Notes: generated by a model not told the origin, from the sequence alone. A DNA stretch of 64,000 nucleotides from Takakia lepidozioides (GCA_030704615.1 CM060733.1:9548001-9612000), one strand, 5' to 3'. Numbered from the stretch's first letter, positions 22,546 to 34,636 are shown. Numbers and translations: made by a program.

Positions 22546-24445
22546 TTGAGAATTCTATTGCTCTCAGCTCTCCTCAACCCAATACCCAATGGAAAATTTG
22601 CACAAGGTGGATCACGCAAGGGTTTAATCATAAATCAGCGGGCTCCTTGCTATGGACATCTATCTGGAGTGCCTGACTTCCTAGTTAAAATCAGCCCAGC
22701 AACTTACTACGAGGTGATGAGGCAGCACCTCTTCCTCAATACGGCGAGCCCTTCTCCGCTAGAGAAGAAACAAGCCACTTGTTGGGCTGCTTGGGAAACC
22801 AGGGGGGTCTCTGAAATCAAGGATCTATGGGTCAGCACTCCAGCCACATTGCACTCTGCACTAGGGGCCAACAGACTAAGAGCAGCTATCGGATCAATAA
22901 TCCAAGATATCCCAGATTCCTGGAAGATAATCATGAGGGATGGTCCGCCAGTTCCCTCCGAACACCAGTGGATTACCATTCAAAACCGTCCATTCTCTGT
23001 TCTCTACACAACTGGTATAATGGGAAACACCCTTCAAGGTTATGCCTTTACTACAGATAACTTCTCGGGCATTCTCTCCTTATACTCTTCACGGATATGT
23101 GTGGCCACTTCCGCAGAGGCAAGGCCAGCCAGGGTTTGCCACTGGTCCTCACTTCACAAAGAGGTTAATCCCAAGGCTCCCCCTGGATAAACCACTAATG
23201 CATTGAATCCTTAGGAATTCCTTCGCCTGGATTGGTTGCATGCCGCTTCAAGACCTGCCAACTGACCCAGGCGAATGGGGATGGAACTTTGGAGGCTCTC
23301 CAGCACCATTCTTTTCCTATACAGTCAAGAAAGCCTATAGAGCCCTCCTTGGTGACACTTCCTTTTCAGCAAAATGAAATTCCAAGTGGGAGCATCACAA
23401 CTTCCAGGAGGAGAATAGGGATGGAATCTGGGCCACAGTGTGGGATAAGAAAAAACCAGCCAAGATAAGTGCCTTTTTGTGGTAGGTAGCAAACAGGGTT
23501 CTCAAGGTAGGGCAGTTCTTCAACTTCCAAGGGGCTCTACTGTGTGCATGCTGCCACATAGGGACAATAGAGAGTCTCCAGCACTGTCTCATTCATTGCC
23601 AAGGGCCCGCTCTTATCTGGCCCCTGGTTAGGAATTTCTACAGGCAGTGGGACTCTTTTTCTTCCCATACATCGGCTCTGCTACTAAATTATGACTTGAG
23701 GACCAGATCTGTAGCTAACAGTTGCCATGTTTTCGAGGCTCTGAGAGGAGCCACTCTTTGGCATCTTTGGAAGGCAAGATGTGCCTGGACCATGGGAAGG
23801 ACGAATGCTACAGCCACTAGTCTACCCACTAAAATCTTCTTGCATTGCAGCTAAGTTGGCATGGGTTGAGACGTGTGCACACATCACGAAGGCCCCCGAT
23901 CGTCAGGCCACCCTGCTCAACACCTTCAAGTCGACCTTGGGGAGAGGGGGCATCATTTGCAACTGTACTGGAGCGGACTCATGCGAATGGCCAAGAGAAA
24001 TCCCTGTTCAATAGCAGCAACTCAGGACCCTCCTCTTCCGCTTCCCCAGAGTTCAAAAAGTCCGATGTAAACTAGAAGCATGTCAGGCCGAACACCAAGA
24101 CGAAGCTCTTCCACCATAGATAGAAAGTTCTCATGCATCCTTTCTGTCTATCTTCCTTTCATGCCCTCTATCTTGCCCTACCCCGCTCACTTTGACTTTC
24201 AAGTATCATTGTTCTGGTGATTCTGTCACTTCGCATATCAGCATTGCTGGCCTTTGATTTTGGCCTTGCCATACTCCGTGGGTTCTTACTTACGTGACGA
24301 AAATGGGCTCTCATAGATCTACCGGTCAGTAGTTAGAACTGTAAGGGAATCTTTCAATACTATGGAACCGGCTGGTATTGAAAATTAATAATTAAAAACA
24401 ATTAATTTCTTTTCAATGATACCCGGACCCGGCTGGTATTAGAAA
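21925..24445. repeat. Dispersed copies of an ACCGGCTGGTATT motif
   Basis: ACCGGCTGGTATT occurs at about 21928 and 21970. Close variants lie at about 22440 (CACCGGATGGTATTAG), 24366 and 24430. Several are followed within 30 bp by AATACC(C). They bracket the second LINE fragment and may be ends of an element broken by its insertion; the relationship is not resolved. Confidence 0.35.
22546..24060 (+). mobile_element. LINE 3' fragment with zf-RVT-like finger
   Basis: The piece 22546-23190 encodes a region related to the 3' part of the LINE at 17395-19312 (the YYEVMRQHLFLN block here corresponds to SYEEVIRQHLFLN there). Beyond a stop and frameshifts, about 23215-23830 encodes the finger that ends plant LINE ORF2: SAFLW, ANRVLKVGQF, LCACCHIGTIESLQHCLIHC, then a WPLV and WHLWKARC run. 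The Cys/His pattern and W residues match the reverse-transcriptase zinc-binding domain. Several stops make it non-functional. Confidence 0.7.
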
Positions 24446-24688
24446 AAGTAATACCCGCCCAACACTGGTCTTGACATGAAGGCTTGGAGTGAAGGTAAGT
24501 GTAGCCGCCTCTTTTCCTTTTTGGCGGGGGAAGGTTGGTGACGTTGAGAGCGACAGAGATTGGTATGAAGCAGCAAATGATGGTCAAACCAAAGTCGGGA
24601 CCCTTGAAGCTGGATCATCGTTTGGTGCATCGGTTCGAATTGCACAGGTGGGTTGTATCAGAAAAAATCTGTTGCTTTACTGGTTTTG

Positions 24689-27600
24689 ATGGCAGCGTGC
24701 TCCGGCGTTCTCCTGAGCGCGCATGTCGATTCTATAGCCAAGGCCATGTCTGCTCGTTTCGGTGAAGCGGGAGGCCGTACATCATGCAGCAGATCAAGGG
24801 GCTGGGCTGTGGAGCTGAAAGCGGTATCCTTCTTGGCAATGCGCGAAGGTCGAAGTCCGCTGCAGCTGGTGGCTATGGCACCTCCCAAGTTTTTTATGAT
24901 GCCGATGAAATTAGGTGATAAATACGAACCATTTTGCGGTTTTTTTCCCCTTGTGGTCGTTGTATTGTGGTGCCGTTATCCAGGCTCCTTCAACCTCTAT
25001 TCGGCAGAATCCACTATAATTTCGGGAAGGAAGCTCACAGGATAGTCAGACAAGAGCTATAATGGAGAGACCTTGCCCTCTTGAAACCGTGGGTATATTT
25101 GGCACGTAGGTCCAGGCTGGAGCATGGAACAGCGGTGGCTGGAGTTCCTTGAAGATCCCTCAAAATGGTGGGACTACAGCGTTGAGAAGGTGCATTTTTT
25201 CATGTAGCATTGAGAATTCTGTTGGAGAGGGATTTTGGGCGACTGTGGTATGATAATGTGGATTGTACCCCTAGTTGCTGAGTTTACTTGAACTCGGTTG
25301 TTCTGCAAAAGCGGCTTCTATTTTCAGTGTCTTAGATTGGTCTTCCTAAGCAGGTCACAAATATAGGACGCTTAAGGTTTTTGGCCTGCAGTTCGCAACG
25401 TAGTTGGAAGGGTTGATGATTGTGGCTTGGTCTTAGGAAGGTACTCTGGCCGCTCAGCCTCACCCTGGTGGTTTCTACAGACCAATCAAAAATCTCCAGA
25501 CTACAGACATATGCAGTGCACACAAGAGGTCTTCTGGATTGAGGATTGGTGGAATCCTCCTTGGGTGAAAGAAAAGCTAATTGCCATGACACAAATTCGA
25601 GAACAGTCTGGTGATGGTGGAAGAATAGCAGAGTGCGGTTCTCATTCTGGTGTGGATGGTGGAGGTTCTTTTAATTTTGAAGATGAAAGTGAGTACAACG
25701 TGCAGTGAACCTAATTAGATGGGCAGGATTGATGCACAAGCTTGTTTAGCATTGGTAATTTTTTTCGACATGTTTGTATGTGCCGCTTTGTGTTACTTCA
25801 AATAGAGCGCAAAGTTACTTCATGAAAGCTACACTAGCACTCCTCCATAAACGAACTCCTCAAAATTTTGATGCTGTTGGAATTTTTATCACAAAGGTCA
25901 ACCATGGAGCATGGAACAGCGCCGGCAAAGATTCTTTAAAAATCCTTCGCAATGGTGGAACAACGCTGGCAAGGTGCAGCTTTCTTCATGTATGATGTAA
26001 AGGAGTTTGTCTGTTCTACATAAGTGGCTGTTCCTGTCATATCATAGGTTGTTCTTATTAAGCAGGCCACGAGAATACATTGCCCAAGGGTTCTTTCTGG
26101 TGTTTACAAGGCACTTGCGGGGGTCGTGTTGGTCTCGGGAGGATGTTTTAAAACTATGGCTGCTCAGCTGCACCCTGGTGGTTTTCACAGACCAATCCTA
26201 TATCACCGGACTACAGATATAAGCAGTGTACACAAGAGGGCCTTTGGATTGAGGGTTGGTTGAATCCTCCGTGGGTGAAAGAGAAGCTAGTTGCTTCCAT
26301 GACACAAGGTCGACCACAATCTGGTGAGGGCCACCTTCTTCCTACACATTTAGGCTTTGCTCTATCCTCTTTTCAGATTTGTCCCTACTTTTTCATCATG
26401 GTTTTGTAAATTAGCTCATCAGGTGGACCTATGGCAGTTCCGACTGTTTCTGACATGTTACTGCCATGCAGTTGGAGGTGATTATCCACAAACCGAAAAT
26501 AGAGATGAGGAAAAGCTTTGGGAAGAATATCTTGCAAACCCCAATCAATGGTTGGACAATCAAGGCAGAAAGGTGAATGCCTGTGTAGTTACAGCAGAAG
26601 CAGACAACAAGATACTTTGAAAAACTTTGTTGCAGATTGTCATACTCTCTCTCCCCCTACCACATCTTTGAAATCTTGTCAGCAATTCAACGGAAGCACA
26701 AGTGTGTGGTAAGGTGGGTTGGGGTATTTGGTAGATAAATCTTATGTTTTCGTCATCAGCCACTCTCATCAAGGGTGAGGATCTATACATTCTTGTTGTC
26801 AAGGGAGGGATAAATGAAGGAGGTAGGGATGGAGTGTGGGTCCAGATCCATCTGGGAGGATTGGATTTCAAGCACAAGAGTACCAATGAGGCACTGTGGA
26901 TTGATAGCTACAAGAAACCTGCATGGATACATGGCCAACTGGAAGCAGCAGCAACACAGTTTATGGTAACCGGCACCTCCAGCATGACCACCGCTTCTGA
27001 AAGAGGATCACGAGAGGGCATCCACCAGATCTCTTCTGGCACTTGTGGATATGTGAGGACACTATGTGAGGCCGGACAACTGAAAGAGGCTCTGCGCATT
27101 TTATACCAAGGAGACACTTTGGCAGACTCTGAAACTTATCTCTGTCTCTTGTATAAGTGCATGGAGATGAAAGGCCTCACAGCAGGAAAGCAAATACACG
27201 CCCACATTATGTTAAGTGGATTCAAGCCAAACGTTTTTATACACAACACCCTTGTAAACATGTATGTGAAGTGTGGAAGCGTAGTTGATGCACAGCGAGT
27301 GTTTGACAAAATGCCTGAACGGAATATGTTTTCGTGGACTATAATGGTGGCGGGATATACAAAGCATGGGTGTGGTAACAAAGCCTTCGAGACCTATGAG
27401 CAAATGATAGAAGAAGGGGTGACGCCGGACCAGGTCACATTTGTTTGTGTTCTCAAGGCGTGTGCCAACTTGGCAGCCCTAGAAAAGGGGGAAAAGGTCC
27501 ATGCTGACATCAAGAAAGCTGGGATTATACCAAATATCATTCTGGACAACACTCTTGTGGACATGTATGCCAAATGTGGGTGCATCAAGAATGCAAAGGG

Positions 27601-29461
27601 AGTGTTTGAGAATATGGCTGAACGAGACGTTGTATCATGGAGTGCCATGATTGCGGGATATGCCCAGCATGGATGTGGCATGGAGGCTTTGGAGACCTAT
27701 GAGCAAATGATGCAGGAAGGGGTGAAGCCCAACCAGGTTACGTTTGTCTGTGTTTGCAATGCATGTGCCAGCCTGGCAGACCTGGAAAAGGGAAAAAAGG
27801 TCCATGCTGACATCTTGAAAGCTGGAATTGTACCAAATATCATTCTGTACAATAGCCTTGTGAACATGTATTCCAAATGTGGGAGCATCAAGGATGCAAA
27901 GGGAGTGTTCGACAACATGGATGAACGAGATGTAGTGTCATGGAGTGCATTGATCGCAGGATATGCCCAGCATGGTTGTGGGTTGGAGGCATTGGAAACC
28001 TATGAGCAAATGATGCAGGAACTGGTGAAGCCTGACCAGGTCACTTTCATTTCTGTTTGCAATGCATGTGCCAGCCTGGCAGACCTTGAGAAGGGCAAAG
28101 AGGTTCATGCTGACATCTTGAAAGCTGGAATTGTATCAAGTATCATTCTGGACAATACCCTCGTTGACATGTATGCCAAATGCGGGAGCATCAAGGAAGC
28201 AAAAGGATTGTTCGACAATATGCAGGAACGGGATGTGGTGTCATGGAATGCGATGATCGCAGGATATGCCCATCATGGGTTTGGGATGGAGGCTTTGGAG
28301 ACCTATGAGCAAATGATACAAAAAGGGGTGGCGCCGGACCAGGTCACATTTGTTTGCATTTGCAATGCGTGCGCCAGCCTGGCAGCCCTGAAGAAGGGTA
28401 AAGAGGTTCATGGCGGGATTATGAAAGCTGGGATTGTCCCAAATAGCATTCTGGACACTGCCCTGGTGGACATGTATGCCAAATGCGGGAGCATTGAGGA
28501 TGCGAAGGGAGTGTTCGACAGTATGGCTAAACGAGATGTGGTGTCATGGAGTGCGATGATCGCAGGATATGCTCAGCATGGTCGTCATAGGGAGGCCTTG
28601 GAACTGTTGGAAGGAATGCAAAAGGAAGGCTTCAAGCCAGACAGTATTACCTTATTATGTGTTCTCTCTGCTTGTAGCCATGTTGGCCTAGTTGATGAAG
28701 GAAAATTTTACTTCGAATCCCTGAGTCGGGATGGTCGTCTCACTCCTACAGTGGAGCACTTTGGCTGCATGGTTGACCTGCTTGGACGTGCTGGGCGATT
28801 GTATGAGGCAGAGGACTTCATTAACAATATGCCAGTCAAACCTGATACAATGGTGTGGAAGGCCTTGCTTGGTGCCTGCAGAATTCACGGCAATGTGGAG
28901 GTGGCAGAACATGCAGCAAAATGTATTTTGAAGTGGGATCCACAGGACGCTGGAACTTATGTGCTGCTGTCAAACATCTATGCTGCAGCTGGCAGGTGGG
29001 ATGACACTGCAAAGGTGAGAAAGATGATGAATGTCAGAGGTGTCAGAAAGGAGCCAGGTCGCTGCTGTATTGAGGTTGGCAACGGTGTGCACACCTTCAT
29101 TGTAGATGACAAATTGCATCCACAAATTGAGGAAATCCATGCTGAGCTGAGAAGATTGGCTGGGCAGATGCAGGAGGCAGGGTATGTGCCTGACACGCGC
29201 TTTGTATTGCGTGATGTGGAGGAGGAGCAAAAGGAATTTTCTCTTTGCCACCACAGTGAGAAGCTGGCCATTGCTTTTGGGCTGATCAGCACGGCCCCTG
29301 GGACACCTCTTCGTGTCATTAAGAACCTTCGGGTGTGCGGTGACTGCCACACAGCTACCAAGTTCATCTCAAAGATTACTGGGCGAGCAATTGTTGTACG
29401 GGATGCCAATCGCTTTCACCATTTCAAAGATGGCGATTGTTCTTGTGGGGAATACTGGTGA
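24689..29461 (+). CDS. Gene B: intact three-PDF-motif PPR-E-DYW fusion protein, 1146 aa, seven exons
   Basis: Exons: 24689-24914, 25110-25189, 25481-25688, 25897-25973, 26191-26323, 26472-26572 and 26846-29461. Phases (1,0,1,0,1,0) agree at every GT-AG junction and there is no stop. Residues 1-75 look like an organelle transit peptide. Three PDF motifs follow, each split by a phase-0 intron: LEFLEDPSKWWDY + SPDYRHM, RFFKNPSQWWNN + SPDYRYK with PPWVKEKL, and WEEYLANPNQWLDN + LDFKHKSTNEALWI (about residues 76-305). Five P-L-S PPR triplets span about 343-885, then E/E+ and a DYW deaminase (about 1050-1146) with CHHSEKLAIAF, CGDCH and a terminal GEYW. PDF motifs bind single-stranded DNA in OSB proteins, and PPR-DYW proteins edit organellar C to U; joint action in one protein is inference. 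I see no OB fold. Alternative: the last exon alone starting at ATG 26744, which would lose the PDF modules. Confidence 0.82.
25110..26323 (+). repeat. Two tandem PDF-motif cassettes of gene B
   Basis: Exon pairs 25110-25189 + 25481-25688 and 25897-25973 + 26191-26323 encode one PDF motif each and share exon lengths, intron position within the motif, acceptor context (TTYCACAG before ACCAAT) and phase (1 in, 0 inside, 1 out). They are a duplicated two-exon unit. The first pair's second exon is longer, with an extra acidic Gly/Ser linker before its donor. Confidence 0.8.
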
Positions 29462-31848
29462 AATTATTTTGTTCTTGAAACATTTGTCTTTTAGTTGATG
29501 AAAACTATGCAGCTGCTCGGTTCATTCACCGTGCCCTACAAATGTTGGGTATGACGCACTGTTGCGGGGTATTTCTTTGTGGCACATCAACCCAGCAAGA
29601 TTCGATTGTGGTTTCTACCTGCTGGGAGGTTGAAACTCAGCCCAAAATTGGATGCACTCCTACCTATTAATGATGTGGTGGTCTAGATCATGCTAGACAA
29701 CAAAATGTGGATGGGAACACGCCCTAATTTGGCAAGAGATGTCACATCTTGTTGTCATTGGACACAGTAATGTTTTGAAGAAAGACTGCACAAGAGAGTT
29801 CCTGAGGGTGCCAGGTGTGAATGCGGAGAACTTTGCGCGCTCTACCACCTGGGAAAGCACAGGTATGTATGGATCATTTGCTATCCCCTGATTTCTTAGA
29901 CGATCTTAAGTGATCTCTAGCCAACTTCTGCACCCATCCAATGTTGTGCTGGGAGAGGCATGTTGACTACTTATGTTATGGCCTTTGCAGCTGACTATCG
30001 ACACTAGAATTTTTTTTGGGCTAACGAGATTCACACCACAGAAAGAGGCTCGCGTAATGTGTCTTAGGCCTTCCTTCACTAATTATGGATAAAGGGTGTA
30101 AATATAGTGGTTTATACCAGTGTGGTGCAGGTTTCGAGACGATACCCAGATGTCTACCCGGACCTCTAAGCGAATCCCAGGACCTGACCTGGCGGATATC
30201 AAAAGTCTTAAGAACAAAGGAAATATCTCCCCACCCCCTGCTCAGTGTTGGGCACATCTTGAAATCCTGCCCGGGTGATTGTGCATGGAGGCAAACCAAG
30301 GTGCAACATCCCTGGCCATGGTGCTTGAATGTATTTACGGCCTGTTTTCAACTTGCAGATTGACCTCCTGAGAGAAAGCCAGACACCTGGCCTATGTGGG
30401 GCCTACATCCGTGATGAAGGATCTTTGGGGCAGGTGCCATAAGTCTTAGCTCTTCCCTTACACTCACTCAAATGGTTTACCTCTATGTTCATGCATTGTG
30501 TTGATGGTTGTTGCACTGGCATTTTTTTGGAAGTGGCAGAGGTTTTTTCAGTAGAAATTGGGGTTGAAATCCACATATTTGGACTAAAACCGCTATTGAA
30601 AGCGAAGGGGGTTGGCTGGTTGGCTGATCTAACCAGGTGGCGAGGTCGGGCTCCAACGGGTCTGCTCAACGAGGGAATCTTCAAACACCCAACCCACCAG
30701 GGTTTCTAAAGTATAGAAACCGGTACAACACAACTTCAAACTTCACACCGGCTTGGAAATATATTTGTTCTTGTATTGTAATGTCTGTTTTCAGTAGTTT
30801 GTGTTACCTGGGTTTTTTTCGCAGGAGGTGGGTCATTTGGGGTTGATATTGAGGACCATTGCTTGGGTTCAAATACCTGGTTCCCAAATTTTGCATACAT
30901 ACGCATTTTCTTCATAGTTTTCTCAGTTATGCATCCCTTTCACCTTACAAGAGAAACATTGTTTTAGAAGAAAACTGAAACAAACTTTATACAGGCTTTG
31001 GTTGCGGAAAACATCCTGGTCAACCCTCATATTATTCACAATACTATATAATCAGCCTCATAGTACACCCAAAAATACACCAAAGAATGACCAACTTACT
31101 TTGTGGGCTTGGGCTATGTACTCCATCCATGCGAGGAGGCGATGATTGCCGTCCCACACGCAAAACATCTTTCTTGAGAAACAAATTTGAGTTGAGCACA
31201 ACAAACAGGGAAAACCCTTCGTAACCTTCAACATGTATATTAAGGGTAAAATCGTTTACCCTTATCGAGTATTTACTGTTACCTGTATGAATATATTAGC
31301 CTTTACCCTTCATTTGGAGGATAGATAAATCATCAACTTTTTTTAAAAAAATAAAAAACTTTTTATTTACACTTATTCATAGGGTAAATAGGCGGGCATA
31401 TAAATAATTTACCCTTAAATAATGCTCTCATTTCTATTTACCCTTATCCAAAAGTCTATCTACCCGGTGCAAAGCAAACCCCGAAGATCCGGGTTGATCT
31501 TGTGACAAACCCAAGAAGCACCACATCACATCCAGTAAGGACATCCTTCTGAGTTTAATTTAATCTCATGTAGAAATCAAAGAAATGCAGGTAAGATAGC
31601 TCTACCGTGTGGGAAGAGATTTTTCTAAGATTCCAGCCTCAGAGGTCCTCTCCGGCCTCCCTCCTCACACAACAAAACTTGACAACTCAAGTACTTGTGA
31701 AATTTTTGTTCAAGATCTGAATCCAGTGACCATTTATTGTTCCAAAAGATCATAACACAAAGGGCTTCTGTTCCCTTGACAGAATACGCTTTCCCTTGTT
31801 GATATATGTCAGAAGTAGCATGCAAACTACTGCCAAGATCCATCACGA
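29462..31848. other. 3' flank of gene B and gene-poor DNA
   Basis: No gene recognised. The first few hundred bases resemble the flank after gene A (GCAGCTG..GGTTCATTCACC, TAGATCATGCTAGA), so the duplication unit reached past the stop codon. Several short stretches repeat around TTTACCCTTA near 31240-31450. Confidence 0.5.
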
Positions 31849-32098
31849 TGTTAGAATTAGGATGGATGAACTTTTGGGTTCAACTCATCATCCGTTAGAT
31901 ATTCTAGATACAACCTAGAATAGCTATTAGATAAGTCTTGAGGGAATAGACATCTCTCGGTATGAGACATCTAGTAGATATATATATTGACAATCAATTT
32001 TTGTTGACACCTCTATGGTGAGGAGGAGAGCTCATTTGTAATAAAGTCATATTGTTGCATCCATGCATCTTTACAAGTATGTGTATGTTTTCTTGACA
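31849..32098 (+). repeat. Ty1/copia-type 5' LTR
   Basis: The 250-bp segment begins TGTTAGAA and ends TCTTGACA, and is followed directly by TGGTATTAGAGCGGG, the standard copia primer-binding site. The last 110 bp recur in inverted orientation at 34529-34636. Confidence 0.75.
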
Positions 32099-32113
32099 TG
32101 GTATTAGAGCGGG
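32099..32113 (+). promoter_or_regulatory. Copia primer-binding site (initiator tRNA-Met type)
   Basis: TGGTATTAGAGCGGG sits immediately after the LTR. It differs by one base from the usual TGGTATCAGAGC core complementary to the 3' part of initiator methionine tRNA (family knowledge). Confidence 0.75.
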
Positions 32114-32348
32114 TTTCTCTGTGGAATTCTTTACAGGATTGAGAGATCTAGTTTCATTCATATTTCTAGAAGTGGGATTGATTAACAAGAGAGAAAGTAC
32201 TTGATAGAACAAAGATCTATGTTGTGTAGTTGATTCCTTGGTGGTAGTGTGAAATTCTTATTTTTGTACACTTGTATCCATATCTCTTTGAGTCTGAGAG
32301 AAGTATGACATCACTATACTTGATTAGCTTGGTCTGTGTAGATTTGAA

Positions 32349-32755
32349 ATGTCTCAACATCTTAGTTATCATGCGATTGCAAAGTTCGATGGAGACATGT
32401 TTCATATCTGGAAGGACAAAATGTGAATGGTTCTTGTTAGAGATGGCACATGGAAGGTTGTGTCTGGCAAACGTAAGAATCCGTCAGAACTAGATGTTGA
32501 TGCACTAGATCAGTGGGAGGATCTTGATCAAAAAGCTCTTGCAACTATTTCTTTGCATATGAGTGATTTCTTGTGTTGGGCAAGTGAATAAGCATAAGAC
32601 ATCTTATGAAGCTTGTGAATTCATAGTCAGGATGTATGAGCCCAAGAATGGAAATGCGTTGTTGCAATTGCGACAACAATTTTTCATTCTTAAGATGAGT
32701 GAGGGAGATTCCATTGTTTCTCACATAGCCAAGATGCGAACTTTACTGGATTAGA
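32349..32755 (+). pseudogene. Copia gag fragment (N-terminal)
   Basis: From ATG 32349 the frame gives a copia gag start (HLSYHAIAKFDGDMFHIWKD) and later YEACEFIVRMYEPKNGNALL and LRQQFFILKMSEGDSIVSHIAKM, typical of the gag-polypeptide family. It is broken by a TGA shortly after IWKDKM, where relatives have Trp, and by a frame change near 32560. The similarity stops at about 32755, where antisense PPR sequence begins. No protease, integrase or RT follows. Confidence 0.75.
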
Positions 32756-32759
32756 TCGT

Positions 32760-34025
32760 AGTGTCGCCATGGACATGTGGTACACTTTTAGCTTTGAAGA
32801 TGTCACCATGGACCTCTTTTTCCCCTTTTCCAGGGCTCCCAGGCTTGCACACGCATTGCAAACACAAACAATCGTGATGTGGTCCGGCTTCATCCATTCG
32901 TGCATCATTCGCTCATCCAAAGCATTGTACCACATACATATCTGAATATGCTGAGATGCTCCTTGGTTTAAAGTCTGTAGAGCCTCTTTCAGTTTGCCTA
33001 CCTCACAAAGCATCTTCACATACCCAGAAGAGCCAAAAGAGGCATTATGGACTCCCTCTCTTTATCCTCTTTCAGAAGCCAACGAGCTAACTTACAAAAT
33101 TCAGTATGCATATCAGGGCCGAGCCTCCATCCCGTGCCTGGGCAAGCTGTGCACATCCTGCGATCATGGCGTTACAAGACACCACATCTCATTCAGTCAT
33201 ATTGTCGAACACTCCCTTTGCATCCTCGATGTACCCACAATTGACATACATGTCCATGAGGGTATTGTTCATAACAATATCTGGTTCAATTCCCGCTTTG
33301 ATGATGTCACCATGGACCTCTCTGGCCTTTTCCAGGGCTGCTAGGCTTGCACATGCATTGCAGACGTGCAAATAAAGGTGATGTGATTGGGCTTCACCCC
33401 TTCCCACCATTTTCTCGTAGGTCTCCAAAGCCTCCATCCCGCACCCATGCTGTGATATCCTGCAATCATTGCGCTCCAAGACACCACATTTCGTTCAGCC
33501 ATTAGGTCGAACACTCCCTTTGCATCCTCAATGCACCCACATTTAGCATACATGTCCACCAGGGTACTATTCAGAATGACATCTGATAAAGTTCCAGCTT
33601 TAACAATGTCCCCATGGACTTCCTTGCCCTTATCCAGCGCTGCCAGGCTCGCACACACCTTGCAAACCTAACCTGGGGTGATCTAGTCGGGCTTCACCTC
33701 TTCCCTCATCATTTGCTCATAGGTCTCCAAAGCCTCCATTCCGCGCCCCTGCTGTGCATAAGCTGTGATCATCGCAATCCAAGAAACCACATCTCGTTCG
33801 GCCATATTGTCCAACACTTCCTTTGCATCCTCGATGCTCCCACATTTTGCATATATGTTCATCATAGTAACAACATCTGGTACGATTCCAGCTTCGACAA
33901 TGTCAGCATGGACCTCTTTGCCTTTTTGCAGGGCTGCCAGGATCACACACGCATTGCAAACACAGTATATGAAGAAAGGGAAGAAGAAGAAGGAGATGGA
34001 GGTCGCATTTGCCGAGCAGGAGTGA
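32760..34025 (-). pseudogene. PPR pseudogene fragments related to genes A and B
   Basis: On the minus strand, from 34025 leftwards, are broken PPR triplets (VHADIVEAGIVPDV, NIYAKCGSIEDAKEVLDNM, DVVSWIAMITAYAQQGRGMEALETYEQMM; then two more frameshifted triplets down to about 33150). Next, at about 33095-32950, come the linker and leader normally found at the start of the last exon (ASERG, a stop, REGVHNA, then LCEVGKLKEALQTLNQG) and part of one more triplet (CVCNACASLGALEKGK). At least four frame breaks and one in-frame stop are present. There is no PDF motif, E domain or DYW domain. It is joined on one side to the copia gag fragment and on the other to the MTase-gypsy region. Confidence 0.85.
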
Positions 34026-34528
34026 CTTGAAAATCTCGCTAGGTCCTCGGGCCCCTCACTGCGACTTACGAAGCTCATAACCCGAGCTCCCTCACTGTAA
34101 CTTACGGAGCTTACAACCCGAGCTCATTATCAATTGTCCCGCTCGTAATTCGACGCGTGTCACTATAATTTCAAAATAGTGCCATATGGGTTATAATTGA
34201 TAAAAATGTTCCCGGGGGGTCCAACCCGCAGCATCAACACGACTGCAAATGTCATTAATATAAAAAATATGTTTTTTCCGATTTTTGGAAATCAGCCTAT
34301 AAATCGGTGTGAAACCCGGAGTTCACTTCTGCGACTTCTATACTCCATCATTTATGCCAACGTGGCATAAAAATGACTGCGACGATTGGCAAGTTGTCAT
34401 TCACAACCTGGAGTCCTACGCGCAGTTGTTTCGGACAGAATCGCAACCGCGAGTCGGGTGCAAAAAACACCTATTCTTTGTAGTGCTCTCTGATCGTTGA
34501 GATGTTGCCTCCCCCCGTCTCTCTCGTG

Positions 34529-34636
34529 TGTCAAGAAAACATACACATACTTCTAAAGATGCAGGGATGCAACAATATGACTCTATTACAAAAGAGCTCT
34601 CATCCTCACCATAGAGGTCTGAACAAAAATTGATTG
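34529..34636 (-). repeat. Inverted fragment of the copia LTR
   Basis: The reverse complement of this segment matches 31989-32098, the 3' half of the copia LTR, with only a handful of mismatches. No primer-binding site follows it on the minus strand, so it is a fragment, not a second complete 5' end. Confidence 0.75.

Noticed and set aside
24689-24914. OB-fold domain in exon 1 of the PDF-PPR genes, as in OSB proteins
   Set aside because: The 75 residues are Arg/Ser/Ala/Met-rich with no beta-barrel pattern and look like a transit peptide.
26744-26845. Gene B as an intronless PPR gene starting at ATG 26744
   Set aside because: The segment before 26846 has no counterpart coding with an ATG in gene A, while an acceptor at 26845 joins a PDF half-motif in phase; kept only as an alternative.
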